From contig NW_006920888.1 of the NCBI RefSeq assembly GCF_000417875.1, positions 305,003 to 317,087 of the forward strand: a stretch of DNA of 12,085 nt, in the 5' to 3' direction. Source of the DNA: Pseudozyma flocculosa PF-1. Taxonomy: Eukaryota > Basidiomycota > Ustilaginomycetes > Ustilaginales > Ustilaginaceae. The notes beneath the pieces were generated by a model, which had not been told where the DNA came from, did not search any database, and was given only the letters and a program-made list of their open reading frames with translations. The stretch's first letter is position 1, and each line of letters begins with the position of its first letter. This document shows, one piece after another, positions 1-7,391 of the stretch. The position numbers and the translations under genes are program-made.

Positions 1-2
1 GC

Positions 3-790
3 GCTGAAGGAGGCGACGCCGACGAGGATCTGTTCGTCGTCGACGAACCTGAAGTCGTTGACGACGACGGGGGCGAGGGCGAGGGCGAGGGCGAGGGCGA
101 GGGCGAGGACGTCGACAAGCAGACCGGCGGCGGAGGAGCCGGCACCAGCCGCGCCAAGCAGGCCGGCGGCAGGGGAACCGGCACCAGCCGCGCCAAGAGG
201 CCTACCGGTCCGGCTTCAACTGAGGCGGCACGCGGCGTGGCCGCTCTCGCCAAACAAGTAAGTGCGGAATAGCCCCTCCCGCGAGCTGCTCGACGCCACG
301 CAGATGGACTTGAGGGGAGGGCTGAGGGTGGCAACCCCCCTCTGGATGGCCCTGCAGGTGGACCAGCTGCAGAGGCAGCTCGATCTCGTCATCCGCATCA
401 TGGTCGACGCCTTTTGGCCAGAGATGGGGTCCCAACGCGAGGCCATGCGCGCCGTCCACGCCCGCCTCGGCATGCCTGCCACATTCGGACCGGCTCCGAC
501 GATCCCCGACCTCCTCGACGCGGCGGTGGCAGAGGCCGCACATGGGGAGCGACAGACCGAGCAGGCCGTCATTGAGCAGGAGGTCGAACGACGAGCCGAG
601 CACGATCGGGCCAGGGCCGAGGCTGACCAGGTGGGTTGGGTCTTGATCCCCTCTCGGAGCCGTTGAGATGCGTTGGGAGTCGCCGACTGACCACGCCTGC
701 CTTCCGTCCGTGCTCGCGCAGGCCGAGAACCGCGACATCATTTCGTACAGCATGAGTGGATACGACACGAGGCCCGATTGGGAGGTGTAA
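3..790 (+). CDS. 3' part of an unrecognised gene (Glu-Gly repeat, coiled-coil-like C-terminus)
   Basis: The gene enters from the left edge, so its start is missing. My model is exons 3-257, 358-630 and 722-790, giving 198 visible residues ending at TAA. Exon 1 ends at a strong donor (GTAAGT at 258) and exon 2 at GTGGGT (631). The second intron has a good branch site (CTGAC, 686-690) and a CAG acceptor at 719-721. For intron 1 an earlier acceptor (CAG at 301-303) would add 18 in-frame residues; I prefer the later one because it follows a CTGAG and a pyrimidine tract and gives a 100-base intron. The protein starts acidic (EGGDADEDLFVVDEPEVVDDD), runs through a (Glu-Gly)n tract, then a Gly/Arg/Lys stretch holding GTSRAK twice. 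A Gln/Glu/Arg-rich helical segment (VDQLQRQLDLV..., QAVIEQEVERRAEHDRARAEAD) follows, and the end is RPDWEV. I do not recognise a family. The acidic plus basic low-complexity composition fits a nuclear protein, which is inference only. Confidence 0.6.
71..106 (+). repeat. GGGCGA hexanucleotide repeat, six units
   Basis: Six perfect GGGCGA units lie inside the first exon of the left-edge gene and encode alternating Gly and Glu in the chosen frame. The unit length keeps the frame, so copy-number change would only lengthen or shorten the Glu-Gly tract. Confidence 0.9.
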
Positions 791-1079
791 GCCGCCCCTC
801 CCGGTGCAACCATCCGCGGCGTACAGGCATCCGCTTCGCATCGTCGGGCCTACGCCTGTGCAGAAACGGCGACCCGTCCCTCCCCTCGAAAGGATCGAGG
901 CAGCAACGCGTCTCTTATCCGCTTGGCTTCCATCACGATCCTCAGCAAGCCACTCTCGACCCACGTCATCTCCCGCCGCCATCATCAAAGACCAAGCTTC
1001 GCCTCGACCTCGCGAGCCTCCTATCGAAAGCATCGCACCCTAACACCCCCTTAGGCCGCCACGAACGCATCACCGCCCC
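791..1079. other. Intergenic stretch between the left-edge gene and Myb/SANT paralog A
   Basis: About 290 bases between the TAA of the upstream gene and the ATG of paralog A, both on the plus strand. Short open frames cross it, but none has a recognisable protein. It should hold the 3' end of the first transcript and the promoter and leader of the second. I see no clear TATA box or terminator. Confidence 0.5.
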
Positions 1080-1626
1080 ATGACTCGCGACCGCAACGAG
1101 ATCAAAGATCGCTCCTCGCCCTCGCCCGCTCCTACTCCAGCTCCGTCGCCTTCTCCGTCATCTTCAAACAACGCCAGGGCCGACCAGCCGTGGACCGATG
1201 CGGATCGCGCCCTCATCATCCGCGCCCTCCTGGACACGGCGCCGCTCGGACCCGAATTCTACAAGCGCGTCGAGGAGCTCCTTCCCGGTCGTCCGCAGCA
1301 CCTCGTACGTCCTCCTCGCCCTCTCCTCTTATCTCGCTGTGCTCGTTCCTGATGCATCGAGGCCCACGCTGAGGATCTCTACCATGTCTTTTTGGCGTTT
1401 TGCGCAGGTGAGGCTGCAGTGGAGACGCCGCATCGAAAAGGAGATCCGTCAGCTCTTTGGCGGCGTTCCCTCCGCCGCAGATAGGAGCAGCGGATCGAAC
1501 GCGGGTGCGATCGAGGGCAGCTCCGGAAATACAGGCGACGACGACGAAGAAGGCGGAACGAAGAGCAAGAAGCGTCGAGGGTCGACGGGACGGCGGGGCA
1601 AGAGCAAGAAGGCTAGGGAGGCGTGA
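1080..1626 (+). CDS. Small single Myb/SANT-like domain protein, paralog A
   Basis: Two exons, 1080-1304 and 1408-1626, joined across a 103-base intron (GTACGT donor, GCAG acceptor), give 147 residues. Residues 1-38 are Ser/Pro-rich and disordered. Residues about 39-96 form a Myb/SANT-like helix bundle: W at the start (PWTDADRA), an aromatic pair 22 residues later (EFYKRVEELLP), and W 20 residues after that in VRLQWRRRIEKEIRQLFGG. This matches the family's W-x21-F/Y-x19-W spacing. The tail is acidic, then strongly basic (KSKKRRGSTGRRGKSKK), a likely nuclear localisation signal and DNA- or histone-contacting tail. The intron is phase 0, just before the third helix, in the same place as in the two paralogs at 7877-8442 and 8839-9356. 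A DNA- or chromatin-binding role follows from the domain; target and process are unknown. The ATG has no in-frame domain sequence before it. Confidence 0.8.
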
Positions 1627-2010
1627 GGTTTGAGTCGACGACCATTGCATTCGCCGCGGTGGCTTTCTGACACGCTAACGAGGCAACCAGACCCGTGCTC
1701 GGGCCCCAGGATGGCTGGAGAGGGAGGGTGAGGCGCGACGCCTTGGAGTGCCACCGCCGAGCCCGGTCGTCGTTCAACCCGGGTCCGTAGCTCAACTGCC
1801 ATCCTCAGCTTCTCGGGCCAGTCCCTGCCCCTTTCCGTCTTACACCCGATCTCGTAGTGCACTTCAACTTCGTTGTTCCCCTTACTCGACTGTCTGACGC
1901 CTCGAAGGCAAGCTCCGCCGAGCCTGATCAGTGTCGGCTGTCGCCAGGCGTCTGCGGCTTTGTGGCTTGATGATTTATATCTTGCCCAATCTGGCCGCTC
2001 AACATCGACG
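1627..2010. other. Gene-poor stretch upstream of the broken tRNA/enolase locus
   Basis: About 380 bases between the stop of paralog A and the tRNA-Ser fragment. A long minus-strand open frame (1449-2387) covers it but runs antisense over both paralog A and the enolase relic, so I treat it as a shadow. Only a TATA-like motif near the right end (1975-1980) stands out. Confidence 0.5.
1975..1980 (+). promoter_or_regulatory. TATA-like element upstream of the truncated tRNA-Ser
   Basis: TTATAT lies 31-36 bases before the first base of the tRNA fragment, in otherwise GC-rich DNA. Upstream TATA elements at about -30 are used by many fungal tRNA genes. The intact tRNA-Ser at 2782-2875 has a TATATAT at an equivalent distance. 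Confidence 0.35.
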
Positions 2011-2048
2011 GACACTTTGGCCGAGTGGTCAAGGCGTATCCCTGCTAC
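2011..2048 (+). pseudogene. 5' half of tRNA-Ser(GCT), truncated
   Basis: From the first acceptor base through the D arm, the 5' anticodon stem and the anticodon (CCTGCTA), this matches the intact tRNA-Ser(GCT) on the opposite strand (2875 down to 2839) without a visible mismatch. After the base following the anticodon the two sequences part. No variable arm, T arm or matching 3' acceptor strand (AGGTGTC expected) follows; instead enolase-like sequence begins. It keeps the box A region (TGGCCGAGTGG) but has only poor box B look-alikes (GAGTCGAACC, GAGTCGATCC) from the adjacent sequence. It therefore cannot fold into a tRNA. The identity starts exactly at base 1 of the tRNA. Confidence 0.85.
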
Positions 2049-2055
2049 AGTTAGA

Positions 2056-2551
2056 CGAGTCGAACCAGGATATGGGTTGGCACCATCTCCGAGTCGATCC
2101 AGGCCGCCTAGCTCTTCCCAGTCCGACAACTGGGCCGTCATGGTCTCCCACTGCTCCGATGAGACTGGAGACACCTCCATCGCAGACCTCGTCGTCGGCC
2201 TCCGCACCGGGATCATCAAGACCGGCGCCCCATGCCGGTGAGTACCAGCTATCTGTCCCCCGCGTCGGCCACCCTCCACCCTCTCGCACGTCAGCCGCCC
2301 GTCCGCCGCTCTCCGCCTTCGCTCTTGGCCCTGCACCACCGCTCCCCGGCCCCGACCCCTTGTCCCCCGTCCCGTCTCGCCTCGCACACGTTACTGACAC
2401 CGTCCCTCTTGACCTCTGAACGCTTTTTCGTGCTCAAAACCCGCATGTTCGTTTCAAACTGAATGAGCTTTTGAGCTCCGAGGCCGAGGCGGTCTACGCC
2501 GCCCTGGATGGCTTCACCCAGGGCGAGACCGCCCCAAAGGTCCTCCAGTAG
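2056..2551 (+). pseudogene. Enolase 3'-end relic (broken, intron still present)
   Basis: Frame 2119-2237 reads [20 protein letters not shown] then [19 protein letters not shown], which is the C-terminal enolase signature. Upstream, 2091-2108 reads ESIQAA, also enolase, but is followed by TAG where Gln is expected and then an extra base that shifts the frame. An intron follows at the normal Cys-Arg/Ser-Glu-Arg junction: donor GTGAGT at 2238 and branch site TTACTGACA at 2391-2399, but the acceptor position reads GAC instead of AG before CTCTGAACG (2414). The last part contains further shifts and stops before a tail resembling EAEAVYAALDGFTQGETAP that ends at TAG (2549-2551). The substrate-site motif SHRSGE of active enolases reads SHCSDE here. 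The retained intron argues for a DNA-level copy rather than a reverse-transcribed one. Non-functional; an intact enolase must exist elsewhere in the genome. Confidence 0.85.
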
Positions 2552-2781
2552 AGGACCTCGGCCTGTTATCGACTTGTTTTGACTCAACCCTTCCGTGTGT
2601 GTGTCTGTCTGTGCCTGCCGAGCCTCGATTGTGAACTTGCCTGCGGCCTGGCGAGGGCTTTTCCGGCGTATTTCATTTCCCCCCAAAAAATGCAGTCGTT
2701 CGGTGAACAATATCTGGTACCCTCGGGACGCATAATGAAAAAAAAAGAGAAACCGCCTCTCCGACGGTGCTATTATATCTC
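2552..2781. other. Spacer after the enolase relic, with GT-rich run
   Basis: About 230 bases between the enolase-derived stop and the 3' end of the minus-strand tRNA. It includes a short GT/CT-rich run near 2596-2616 and may be the relic's old 3' untranslated region. It also carries the Pol III terminator listed separately. No gene is seen. Confidence 0.45.
2738..2746 (-). terminator. RNA polymerase III terminator (T9) of tRNA-Ser
   Basis: Nine A's on the plus strand give T9 on the minus strand, about 35 bases beyond the tRNA 3' end. It is the first run of four or more T's downstream of that gene, as expected for Pol III termination. Confidence 0.6.
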
Positions 2782-2875
2782 GACACCTGTGAGGATCGAA
2801 CTCACGCCCGCGGAAGCGGATATCCTTTGACAGAGCGATAGCAGGGATACGCCTTGACCACTCGGCCAAAGTGTC
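2782..2875 (-). tRNA. tRNA-Ser(GCT) with a 12-base intron
   Basis: The minus strand folds into a complete class II tRNA. The acceptor stem is GACACTT with AGGTGTC, the D arm GCC-GAGTGGTCAA-GGC, the anticodon stem TATCC with GGATA, the long variable arm CCGC-TTCC-GCGG, and the T arm GTGAG-TTCGATC-CTCAC. The anticodon loop holds GCT (2842-2840), which reads AGC/AGT serine codons. A 12-base intron (2838-2827) lies one base after the anticodon, the standard eukaryotic nuclear position; removing it leaves an 82-base tRNA. Box A and box B are intact, a TATA-like motif lies about 30 bases upstream, and a T9 terminator follows. CCA is not encoded, as normal for a nuclear gene. It is presumably functional and is the only intact RNA gene I see. 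Confidence 0.93.
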
Positions 2876-2903
2876 TATGTGTATAAACACGTGAAAATTT
2901 GAA

Positions 2904-2910
2904 ATATATA
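2904..2910 (-). promoter_or_regulatory. TATA-like element upstream of tRNA-Ser(GCT)
   Basis: TATATAT on the minus strand lies 29-35 bases upstream of the tRNA 5' end, within the most AT-rich stretch of the window (about 2876-2930). The position fits the upstream TATA boxes of fungal Pol III genes. Confidence 0.45.
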
Positions 2911-3880
2911 TCCTTAAAACGTTTTTGAATGGCTGACTGAGCTCCCTCCACTAGGAAGACGCTGGCCAACAGACTTTTCCGACTGTGGCGTCGAGACCGC
3001 TCCAAAAGGGGCGATTGTCACCCTTCCTAACCCTCTCGCCCACCACCACCACTGCCACACTTGCTTCTGTGAACGCATTCGCAACAGCTTCCGCTTCAGT
3101 CGCTTCACCCCAAGACCACTCCTCAGCTTTTGAAGTCTTGCTGTCGCCGCTCAGCTTTGCTCACCACTGCTCGCAGGGTCATCCTCGGCCCCTTCCTCAG
3201 CCTCCCTCTCGCTCTTCCTTTCCCTCTTCCTCGGGCCTACGTATCGCACTCCGTACACCCAGCGATACTCCACCAACCCCCTCGGCACGCCTCCAACGCC
3301 TCGGCACGCCACCAACCCCGTGCGTGCCCCTGCGCTCCCTGGGTGCCCGCATAGCTGGTGCGCTGCTCCCTGCCCTCGCTTGCCTACCTGACAGTGAGTA
3401 TCGGCAGCCACGCTAACCTCCCTGACATCAGGATCCGGCTCTCTGGACGTCGGCCGTCGTCTGCCGGTCAGTGCTCCGCTCACCACCTGCATACACCCTT
3501 GCCCGCACGCTACCTGGCGCCTTCGCCCTCGCTCTCGCGACCCGGCTCCGGCACCGGCACTGGCATCGGCACCTTCTCTCTCGCCCTTGCTATCGGGCAT
3601 CAGCGCTGTCGCCACAAGGCCAGATAGCGTCGCTTTCGCCACCAACCACGCCTACGTTCTTCGCCACCCGCCAATCATTGGGCAACAGCTCCTGCGCTCC
3701 GTCGCTTCCCAGCATCCACGCTCGCGCGAACGGGCATCGATCTTTGCACTCCTAACTCCATCCGCGTTGTCGCCACTACCAGCCACCGCCCTTGCTCGCC
3801 ACCCAGCACCCCTGCACTGTTCGCTCGCCTCTGGTCATCAACTCTCGCGCTCGCAAACAGACTCCGGCTCATCGCTCGCC

Positions 3881-4046
3881 CGCTCGCCACCAGCCGCCGG
3901 GCACCGGGCACTCTCTCGCACGCTCGCTCGCCACCAGCCACCAGGCAACGGCCCCCGCCTTCGCTCGCCACTAGCCGCCGGGCACCGGGCACTCTCTCGC
4001 ACGCTCGCTTGCCACCAGCCACCAGGCACCGGGCACTCTCTCGCTC
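3881..4046 (+). repeat. Tandem minisatellite, 81-base unit made of two ~40-base halves
   Basis: The segment starting at 3881 (CGCTCGCCACCAGCCGCCGG...) recurs 81 bases later at 3962 with few changes. Each 81-base unit consists of two related halves of about 40 bases that begin GCTCGCCACCAGCC or similar, so about four half-units are present (near 3882, 3924, 3963, 4005). The block ends roughly 70 bases before the recombinase ATG. Confidence 0.8.
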
Positions 4047-4113
4047 GCCCGCTCGCATCGTCCTTGCGCTCCCTAGGACCGACAACCGCGCCCGCCCTCA
4101 CTGCACATCAAAA

Positions 4114-6823
4114 ATGGCTCCAGTCGAAGCTTGGCAGAGGCGGGCCGACTATTGGATCGAGTTCCATCAGGAACAGGACGATGACTACGAGCAAGGGCTG
4201 GAAGAGTACTGGGGAGAGTTCGAGGCCGCTCGCACCTCCTCGATAACCGACGAGGAAGAGGTCTGGCGAGAAGTCATCAAGCTGCGCGATGACTTCATCC
4301 GATGGTTCGAGAACCGGTACAAGAAGATGTTTCCCCAGGTCGGAGGGCTCCGACCGTTCGACCATCGCGAGAAGAGCACAGCTCTAGCCACGAGAGTGTG
4401 CAAGTTTATCGACGAACGCGTCCGCTGGCTCGGCATCAAGAAGAAGCTGCCGAAGGCGGCGACCGTCGCGCGCTGGGCCAGCACTTTCTACAAGATCCTG
4501 AAAGTCGAGCTCTCGCCCGGACAAGTCTTTACGACGGAGGTCCGCTTCGAGATCGAGAAGCAGGTCAACAAGTGAGTGTGCCGTGGTCACAGCTGCGTAT
4601 GGGCTGATCAGTTGCTGACCTCGCCGCGACTTCGTTGACCTTCCACCCGCTCCAGGATTTGCGAGCTGCGAGGTCTGGACCAGTACATCACCCCGAGGCC
4701 CAACTACGGCAAGGCCGAGCTCCTGCTCTTGATCGAATACGCGTTGCTGCCGGGCCAGCACGAGCACCACCCGGAACACGTTCTCCAGAACGTTCTCGCA
4801 TGGCAGCTGATGTTCCTCACCGGAGGCCGTCCGGGTTCCCTGTGCTGGTCGAAGGATGCAGACAAGGCCAAGGCGCGCTACATGAAGGTCGGCGACCTGC
4901 AGTTCGTGAGGTCCAAGCCGAACGACCCACGCGCCATCACGCTGCTCGTTTCGTTGAAGTACCTCAAGGCCGATGGACCCGCGAGCGCCACCAAGTTCCC
5001 TCTCGATTTCGTCTTGATGCCACCGGGTCGGAGCCAGAACATCATCTTTGATGTAAGTACGGCATGTACAGCGGGTGCTTCTATCTGCCGGGAGATAAGC
5101 CTGACGATGAGTCTCTGCCCCCCTGTCATCTCAGCCCGCCCTCACGGCCTTCGCGTTGTTCTTGTCGCGAGGTTACTTCAAGCACATGAGGACAGCCGAA
5201 GACCTCTTCGCGGCCAGCACGGCGGCCATCGAGGTGAGGGACGACGTCAAGGCCCTTCCTCTGTTCGCATGCGCTCCTGCCGGCGGCCAGGGGCAGCGGG
5301 TCGGCCCCAGGCCCGAGCTTGGCCCGCTCAGCGCCCCTGTGCTGACGCAGGGGCTGCTCGCCTACGGAAGGGAAATCGGCCTCGTCGGCACGAGCTATTC
5401 GTTTCGCCACGACTCAGCCGAGGAGCTCGGCAGCGTGTTCGGCTCTCGAACGGCCGCCATCGTGCTCAATCATGCCCACGCCGCGGGCAACGTCTCCGAA
5501 CGTCACTATCTGCGCACCATCTCGAACCTCCCCATCTCGGCCGTTCGCTACGGCGAGAACCTCCGCGCCAACAGTCTGATCGCGCAGTCGAACGCGAGGT
5601 TTCGGCGGTACGCGGGCCTCGCCGTCAGCGCCGTCGTCAGGATGGCGGCGAAGCGGGCCCGCGACGATACCGCCGACACCAAGAGCGCCAGGAAGAAGCG
5701 GAAGAATCCGAAGTTGGCAGAGGTCGATCGACAAGCCGACGAACACGTCCAGCACCTCGTCGAAAACATGAAGGAGATCGTGGACCAGCTCAACCAGCTG
5801 GTCCCGGTCAAGTGCAAGGTACGCGGGTACAAAGGGATCAGGCCGGCGGTGACCCATGCGCAAGACCTGCGTCGGAAGGGAAATGATCAAATCGCGAGCA
5901 AGATCGAGGGTCTCGTACTCGAATTTGAAGGCGTCAAGACCAAGAAGGAGAAGCAGAGGCGAGAGGAGCGGCGTCGCCTCAAGGTTCGATACGAGAGAGA
6001 GGAACGTCAAGAGATCCTCGGCAACGTCGAAGGGGATGTCGTCGAACGGGTCGAGGCCCTGCGATCGCTCGAGTCGTCCAAGCGAGCCGCCGAGACCATC
6101 GAAAAGCTCACGTCGGCGCCCAAAAAGTTCAAGATCGACGAAAGGCTCGACAAGGAGCTCGAACGCTCGACGGCGATGTTTGCTCCCGAGATTGCCGTCC
6201 AGCAGGAGGCGCGTGCCGGTCGCTCGACGCACAGCTCGATGTCCGCGCCACAGGTGGCTTCGACGTCGTCCGCGGCCCCGTCAACATCGCCCACGGCCCC
6301 GTCAACATCGCCCACGGCTCCGGCAACATCGCCCACGGCTCCGGCACAGAGAGCGGGAGACGAGGTTGTCGACGACGGACTCTTCGATGGAGAGCCGCAG
6401 CCCTTGTACGACGACCGCGACGAGGCGGAGGCCTGGGGTGCCAGCCTCGACGACGTGGTGCAGGGTCGACTGGCGCTGCTCTCCGCATACATCGGCAAGC
6501 TCCGATCCACTGGCCTCCTGCGCGAGGTTGAGGCGTTTGCCTCTACCCACGCCATGTGTTACTTCTGCGGGGCACCCCTTGAACCCTCGATCGCGGCGAG
6601 CACCAGCAACCTGCGACGCCACCTGCGCCGCCACGAGGAGTGGGCGGCGGCCCAGATCGGCGTCCGTAGCGAGCCCTTCACCGTCGCCACGCTTGAGGAA
6701 TCGCTGCTTCGCTCAGCGAGCTCGGGCCAAGGACTTCTCGCGAACTCGCCGATGTCGGGACGCGACTTTGAGCAGGCGATGGCCGCGTGCCGCTCGAGGC
6801 CTCTCACCACCGCCTGGCTCTGA
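4114..6823 (+). CDS. DUF3435-type tyrosine recombinase (captain-like) with C-terminal C2-H2 zinc finger
   Basis: Exons 4114-4571, 4656-5052 and 5135-6823 give 847 residues; the introns (84 and 82 bases) have GTGAGT/GTAAGT donors and CAG acceptors. The ATG is the first in frame after the tandem repeats and has A at -3. Residues about 1-150 are an acidic helical DNA-binding-type N-terminus. The core resembles fungal DUF3435 proteins: KICELRGLDQYITPRP, LAWQLMFLTGGRPGSL with first catalytic Arg at 211, then FDPALTAFAL. The second box is YSFRHDSAEEL (Tyr373-x-x-Arg376), followed by LNHA (His398) and RHYL (Tyr410, proposed nucleophile). Spacing fits the tyrosine recombinase fold, with Tyr in place of the usual His before Arg. 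Residues about 455-480 are basic (likely nuclear signal), about 480-660 coiled-coil-like and charged. A heptad STSPTAP repeat and a zinc finger (Cys760, Cys763, His781, His785) follow. It should cut and rejoin DNA to move a mobile element. No frameshift is visible. Alternative: a Crypton-type recombinase. Confidence 0.82.
6278..6340 (+). repeat. Three 21-base tandem units coding STSPTAP-like heptapeptides
   Basis: Units at 6278-6298, 6299-6319 and 6320-6340 differ at few bases and keep the reading frame. They encode a Ser/Thr/Pro linker between the coiled-coil-like part and the zinc-finger part of the recombinase. Confidence 0.85.
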
Positions 6824-6865
6824 CTGCTCCCGGATCCGGGACGAGCCCCTCGCCATCACCCCAAG

Positions 6866-6905
6866 CTGCGCTCCCTCGCCGTGACCTGCGCTCCCTCGCC
6901 GTGAC
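6866..6905 (+). repeat. 20-base direct tandem repeat, two copies
   Basis: CTGCGCTCCCTCGCCGTGAC occurs twice back to back just after the recombinase stop codon. Its core TGCGCTCCCT is also found upstream of the gene at 3331 and 4065. Confidence 0.85.
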
Positions 6906-7090
6906 CCCATCCAGCGCTCGCTTGCCTCCGACCAAAGCCATGCTCGCTCGCCACTACCATTACGTCCTTCGTCTCTGAATTCTCCTTGGCTTCTCCCTCT
7001 GCGTGTCTCTAGCCAAGGCCCGCCGGCCAACTCCAATGGCTTCTCGAGCCAATGCACTCCTCGACTGGCGCCAACGCGGTAGGAAGCCGG

Positions 7091-7130
7091 ATGTGTGTGC
7101 ATGTGTGTGTGTGTCCATGTGTGCATCATC
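7091..7130 (+). repeat. TG-rich microsatellite
   Basis: Imperfect TG dinucleotide tract interrupted by CA and CC. Alternating purine-pyrimidine sequence; no function can be assigned. Confidence 0.7.
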
Positions 7131-7391
7131 CGTCATCGCCCCGGCCACTGCCACCGAGTCCGCCGGGCCTCGATCCACGACGCAGGCGCCCGGCTCTGGT
7201 CTCAAGTCGCCGCGGCGGCCGACGCCTCGCGAACCGAAACCGGGCGATACGAGACGCTCGATACCCCCACCTCTGCCGCCGTCAGCTACACATGCATCCT
7301 ACTGGCATGGGGGAAGGGTTTGCTCATTTCGCCATTCGTGATCGTACACACGCTCGCGTCGACGGGAGAGGCGCAAGTCACCGCAAGCTGA
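7095..7391 (+). other. Possible coding remnant or unassigned exon
   Basis: An open frame whose second part reads RASIHDAGARLWSQVAAAAD and continues through ETLDTPTSAAVSYTCILLAWGKGLLISPFVI to a TGA. Unlike the low-complexity frames nearby it has mixed composition, third positions rich in C/G, and a hydrophobic stretch. The first part is only a translated GT repeat, so an acceptor site would be needed near 7150-7175. I recognise no family and cannot build a full gene; it may be chance or a decayed exon. Confidence 0.2.

Larger units (their letters stand above)
2876..4113. other. Long C/T-rich region before the recombinase gene
   Basis: About 1.2 kb with no recognisable protein. Several overlapping open frames exist on both strands, but their translations are Ser/Pro/Arg low complexity, as expected from C-rich, stop-poor DNA. 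The region includes a 19-base direct repeat (CTCGGCACGCC at 3281 and 3300), many GCTCGCC-type motifs and the tandem repeat at 3881-4046. A GTGAGT...GCTAAC...CAG set at 3394-3431 looks like an intron but would be only 38 bases. The right end must hold the promoter and leader of the recombinase gene. Confidence 0.5.

Noticed and set aside
1754..1800. tRNA-like words (GTTCAACCC and GGTCCGTAGCTCAACTG)
   Set aside because: No acceptor, anticodon or T arm can be built around them in a proper order.
1449..2387. Minus-strand open frame of 312 residues
   Set aside because: Runs antisense over paralog A, the tRNA fragment and the enolase relic; composition shows no domain.
2056..2551. A functional enolase gene
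   Set aside because: Only the C-terminal part is present, with an internal stop, frameshifts, a lost splice acceptor and changed active-site motif.
3394..3431. Intron-like GTGAGT...GCTAAC...CAG
   Set aside because: Only 38 bases long and not within any recognisable coding sequence.
3881..4046. CRISPR array
   Set aside because: The repeat units are contiguous without unique spacers, and the genome is eukaryotic.
2985..4246. Several plus- and minus-strand open frames upstream of the recombinase
   Set aside because: They overlap on both strands, are repetitive and Ser/Pro/Arg-rich, and cross the tandem repeat; stop-poor C-rich DNA explains them.
5819..5864. An extra intron in recombinase exon 3
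   Set aside because: GTACGC and a later AG would remove 46 bases and break the frame; the unspliced reading remains open to the stop.
5414..6232. Long minus-strand open frame, 272 residues
   Set aside because: It is the antisense shadow of the recombinase exon 3, whose plus-strand reading has conserved motifs.
5856..6884. Plus-strand open frame of 342 residues in a second frame of the recombinase
   Set aside because: Its translation is Arg/Ser/Pro low complexity from reading GC-rich codons out of frame.
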